Positions 61,366 through 64,000 of a stretch of 64,000 nt of DNA are shown here, in pieces. The notes under the pieces were generated by a model. The model had not been told where the DNA came from. It saw only the letters and a list, made by a program, of their open reading frames with translations, and made no database searches. The DNA is taken from assembly GCA_021324825.1 (NCBI GenBank), contig JAJPII010000015.1, forward strand, positions 62,001-126,000. The letters run 5' to 3'. This DNA comes from Spartobacteria bacterium. GTDB lineage: Bacteria; Verrucomicrobiota; Verrucomicrobiia; Chthoniobacterales; Chthoniobacteraceae. Position 1 is the stretch's first letter. Every line of letters begins with the position of its first letter. Both the position numbers and the translations under genes were made by a program.

Positions 61366-63261
61366 GTGCCTGGCCGCATCCTCGATTGCCCGCAGTGCGG
61401 GGCTCCGGTTCCTTTTCAATCCTCCGTATCCGTCTTCGCCGTATGCGAACATTGCCGCGCGATGGTCGTGGCGCGCGACGCGAAGGCGGAGACGATGGGA
61501 ACGATGGCGGAGCTGCCTCCCGACCTGAGCCCGTTCCAGATCGGAACCAAGGGGGAATGGGAAGGCAAAGGATTCGAGATCGTGGGCCGCGTCCGGGTCG
61601 AATGGCAGGAAGGGAGCTGGAATGAATGGTGCATCCTCTACGATGCGGCAACCACCGGCTGGCTGGCGGAAGCCCAGGGCCTGCTCATGGTCAGTTTTGA
61701 AACGGAGCCGGATGTTCCCCTTTCCGCCCACGAGTCGGAATACCAGGCGGGCGCCGACCTGAAACTGCTCGGCAAACGCTGGACGGTGAGCGATTCCAAG
61801 ATGACGACCTGTCGCGCGGGCGAAGGCGAACTTCCGTTCGTCGCGCCTCCCAACAGCATGCGGGCGAGCGTCGATCTCCTGAACAACCACGGCGGTTTCG
61901 CGAATATAGAGTTCGCCGAGCAAGGGCCGGTTCTCTATGTGGGCAAATATGGCCGGTTTGAGGATTTCCATTTCCAGAATCTGCGTCCGGTTCGCGGCTG
62001 GAGCGCCGAGACGCCGGAGGAAAAGAACGCCGCCACCGCTCTCTCGTGCCCCAACTGCGGGGCGCCGGTAAGCCTGCGGGCCGCCGGCCAGACGATGGCC
62101 GCCGTCTGCCCCTCCTGCGGCTCCGTCATCGACACCGCGACGCCGGAACTGTCGATCATCGAAAAAGCGGAAGCGGCCCGGCGCGAGATTCCAACCCTTA
62201 TACCGATAGGCAGCCGCGGAAAGCTGTTCGGCATGGAATTGGAGATGATCGGCGTGATGACGCGGCGCGACGAAGGCGCAAGCTGGATGGAATACCTCCT
62301 TTTCAATCCCTGGACGGGCTTTCGCTGGCTCGTATTTTATGCCGGGCACTGGACCTTCGTGGAGCAGATGCCCGCGCTCCCGGACGCCGCGGGCGACACC
62401 GTGTCGGCGCAAGGACGCACATACCGGCTCTACGCAAAGGAAACCGCCAGGGTCACGGGCGTGCTCGGCGAATTTTACTGGAAAGTGCGGCGCGGCGAAG
62501 AGACGGCTTGCGCTGATTACATCGCCCCGCCGTTCATCCTCTCGAAGGAGAGCTACCCCGAACTGCACGAGTTTACCTGGTCGACGGGCGAATATGTGGA
62601 GCCGGCGGTGATAGCGGAGGCCTTCGCCCTCAAAGACCTGCCCAAGCCGGACGGCATCTACCTGAACCAGCCAAATAAATTCAAACAGCGATGGAAAGGG
62701 GTGCGCGGAATATCCCTCGCCGCTTTCGGCCTTCTCGTTCTCCTGGAGATAATCTTCACGCTTTCGCAAAAAACTTCGGCGGTCTGGTCCGGCAGTTTCA
62801 CATTCGACAGAAAGACGCCTGTCGCCCCGATCGTCACGCCGCCTTTCGACATCGACCGCGCGGGAGCCGTCACCGTGGATGCCAGCGGAGCTGTCGACAA
62901 TAGCTGGCTCGATCTCGATCTCGAACTGGTCGATGCCGCCACGAACCAATCAACCCCCGAGACCCTGGAACTCAGCTACTACTACGGATACGACGACGGC
63001 AGTTGGCACGAGGGCGGCCATTCGGGAAGCGTGGGCTTCCCCAACGTCGCGCCGGGCCAGTATCGCCTGACCATCGAGCCGAGCGCCGCGCCGGAGGTGA
63101 CGTCCGTGCCTTATACGATCCGCATAAGCCGGGGCGGAGTCTATCAGTCCAACTTTATTTTATGCCTGGTTTTGATTCTCCTGTACCCGCTTTATCTAGG
63201 GCTGCGAAGCTCCCGCTTCGAACAAACGCGCTGGGCCGACAGCGATCTGTCAGATGCGTAG
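61366..63261 (+). CDS. Double zinc-ribbon protein with two DUF4178 domains
   Basis: 631 residues from a GTG at 61366. A zinc ribbon ('CPQCGAPVPFQ', with 'CEHC') precedes a DUF4178 domain (~residues 55-210). A second ribbon ('CPNCGAPVSL', 'CPSCG', ~230-260) precedes a second DUF4178 domain (~280-420). One or two transmembrane segments near 450-470 and 600-620 enclose a beta-rich extracellular domain. DUF4178 genes are often next to spermidine-synthase-like genes, as here; function unknown. Stop TAG is the first triplet of repeat copy 7. Confidence 0.85.
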   Translation: MPGRILDCPQCGAPVPFQSSVSVFAVCEHCRAMVVARDAKAETMGTMAELPPDLSPFQIGTKGEWEGKGFEIVGRVRVEWQEGSWNEWCILYDAATTGWLAEAQGLLMVSFETEPDVPLSAHESEYQAGADLKLLGKRWTVSDSKMTTCRAGEGELPFVAPPNSMRASVDLLNNHGGFANIEFAEQGPVLYVGKYGRFEDFHFQNLRPVRGWSAETPEEKNAATALSCPNCGAPVSLRAAGQTMAAVCPSCGSVIDTATPELSIIEKAEAARREIPTLIPIGSRGKLFGMELEMIGVMTRRDEGASWMEYLLFNPWTGFRWLVFYAGHWTFVEQMPALPDAAGDTVSAQGRTYRLYAKETARVTGVLGEFYWKVRRGEETACADYIAPPFILSKESYPELHEFTWSTGEYVEPAVIAEAFALKDLPKPDGIYLNQPNKFKQRWKGVRGISLAAFGLLVLLEIIFTLSQKTSAVWSGSFTFDRKTPVAPIVTPPFDIDRAGAVTVDASGAVDNSWLDLDLELVDAATNQSTPETLELSYYYGYDDGSWHEGGHSGSVGFPNVAPGQYRLTIEPSAAPEVTSVPYTIRISRGGVYQSNFILCLVLILLYPLYLGLRSSRFEQTRWADSDLSDA

Positions 63262-63413
63262 AGCGTGTTTGCCTGCTCTCGGTTGTAGAGGCGGCTGTGC
63301 CAGCCGCCTGGAGCGCCAGGCGGTTCCAGGTCTTCAGGCGGCTGGCACAGCCGCCTCTACAACGACAACGACAACGACGCCGCTCAGGGCGAAAAATGCA
63401 TGACATGCTTTAG
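63259..63413. repeat. REP-doublet / MITE-like inverted repeat, copy 7
   Basis: Almost complete and symmetrical: left TAGAGCGTGTTTGCCTGCTCTCGG, core GTAGAGGCGGCTGTGCCAGCCGCCT facing AGGCGGCTGGCACAGCCGCCTCTAC, then a triplicated AACGAC tract and GGGCGAAAAATGCATGACATGCTTTAGA at the right. The left TAG is the stop of the DUF4178 gene. The right end contains the ATG of a small gene. Confidence 0.92.
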
Positions 63414-63561
63414 ACATCCCCTCTATCTTTCACTCTGCACCCTCACGGTGTTTTACTTCGGTTTTGCAGACGCCAGGGGCTACAGCCTCTGGCGGCCCAT
63501 CGCCATGCGAATGCCGGCCGCCTGGGGCGGCAGGTCCTCGGGCGGCGTCTATCACAAGTAA
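63400..63561 (+). CDS. Small secreted protein (53 residues)
   Basis: ATG ACA TGC TTT opens a 53-codon frame to the TAA at 63559-63561. The protein has a hydrophobic helix ('LYLSLCTLTVFYFGFADA') like a signal peptide, a Trp/Pro-rich middle ('YSLWRPIAMRMPAAWGG') and the tail 'RSSGGVYHK'. It sits between the DUF4178 gene and the spermidine-synthase-like gene on the same strand. The start codon lies in the repeat end. No database comparison was possible, so the gene is probable but unproven. Confidence 0.55.
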   Translation: MTCFRHPLYLSLCTLTVFYFGFADARGYSLWRPIAMRMPAAWGGRSSGGVYHK

Positions 63562-63567
63562 AATCCC

Positions 63568-64000
63568 ATGAGCAACCGCGGAGTCCGCCTGCTTCTGCTC
63601 GCATCGGTGTTCACCATCGCGACGTGCGGCCTCATCTACGAACTGCTCGCGGGAACCATCGCAAGCTATCTGCTCGGCGATTCCGTCACCCAATTCTCCA
63701 CCGTCATCGGCGTTTATCTTTTCGCGATGGGCGTCGGTTCCTGGCTCTCGCGCTATGTGGAGCGGAACTTGGCGGGCGTTTTCATCCAGGTCGAGTTCCT
63801 CATCGCGCTCTTTGGCGGCTCGGCGGCGGCCTGCCTGTTCGCGGTCTTCCCGCACGTCAATTCCTTCCGCGTCCCTCTCTACGCCATCGTCTTCGTCGTC
63901 GGCTCGCTCGTCGGTTTGGAAGTGCCGCTCCTCCTCCGACTGCTGAGCGCGCAGTTGCATCTCAAGGACCTCATCTCGAAAGTCTTCACCTTCGACTACA
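63568..64000 (+). CDS. Membrane-bound spermidine-synthase-like protein, N-terminal part
   Basis: The ATG at 63568 opens a frame to the window edge (~144 residues). It shows four hydrophobic helices beginning 'VFTIATCGLIYELLAGTIASYLLG' (split) and 'FSTVIGVYLFAMGVGSWLSRY'. This is the membrane domain found in front of a polyamine aminopropyltransferase (SpeE-like) domain. The catalytic part would be outside the window, so the enzyme activity is an inference. Clustered with the DUF4178 gene. Confidence 0.75.
   Translation, partial: MSNRGVRLLLLASVFTIATCGLIYELLAGTIASYLLGDSVTQFSTVIGVYLFAMGVGSWLSRYVERNLAGVFIQVEFLIALFGGSAAACLFAVFPHVNSFRVPLYAIVFVVGSLVGLEVPLLLRLLSAQLHLKDLISKVFTFDY

Overview
The window is GC-rich, densely coding DNA from a Gram-negative bacterium. 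I infer the Verrucomicrobiota (PVC group), but this is not proven from one window. The indications are an outer-membrane gene set (OprB-type porin, TolQ/TolR/TonB-like trio, KpsF-type sugar-phosphate isomerase), an exosortase with EpsI and one PEP-CTERM-like substrate, the bS6-Ssb-Pth-L25-Prs block, a CobA-HemD fusion, and an EF-P with an unusual tip loop. I saw no tRNA, rRNA, CRISPR array, prophage or transposase gene.

Layout. 1-3706: minus-strand chaperone group (GrpE-like factor, short Hsp70, protein with a formylglycine-enzyme-like domain). 3756-8138: minus-strand tetrapyrrole operon (HemX-like, hemA, hemC, cobA-hemD). 8198-12798: DUF1003 and DUF4410 proteins, ssb-rpsF-pth-rplY-prs and a DUF1328 mini-protein. 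13005-18950: KDG kinase, SRPBCC protein, MTA phosphorylase, PAS/PP2C phosphatase, acyl carrier protein, OprB porin. 18973-23446: iron uptake (FTR1 permease, EfeO/imelysin-like protein, divergent AraC/PchR-like regulator). 23459-24844: fluoride channel with DUF190 partner, and hpt. 24960-29839: exosortase substrate candidate, then sucC-VOC-sucD-gltA and a lipoprotein. 29848-30658: GxxExxY nuclease-like gene beside a duplicated inverted-repeat element. 30678-37147: glycosyltransferase, peptidoglycan amidase-like protein, epimerase, HAD protein, mpl, M14 amidase and ruvX, suggesting murein recycling. 37270-44433: SulP transporter, truA, exosortase/EpsI, membrane metalloprotease-like protein, efp, kpsF. 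44498-49479: two response regulators behind a sigma-54-type promoter, HAD protein, PIG-L deacetylase, queG, aroK, cold-shock protein. 49582-55120: purEK, PilZ-like, VTT membrane protein, homocysteine methyltransferase-like protein, OppBC-type permeases. 55150-61300: TolQ/R/TonB-like trio, 2OG oxygenase, family 9 glycosyltransferase, rplI, dnaB, lipase-like protein. 61366-64000: DUF4178 protein, a 53-residue secreted mini-protein and the start of a membrane-bound spermidine-synthase-like protein.

The most striking non-coding signal is a family of seven long inverted repeats (plus one relic) built from two facing GTAG-plus-hairpin (REP-like) units with TAGAGCGTGTCATGCA-type ends. Every copy abuts a gene end, and in six cases the terminal TAG of the repeat is itself the stop codon of the neighbouring gene. 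Two copies also carry a start codon (ATG ACA) in their end. Other points of interest are the GxxExxY gene with ACACGGAT inverted repeats, a glycosyltransferase with no ordinary start codon, and the sigma-54-type promoter.
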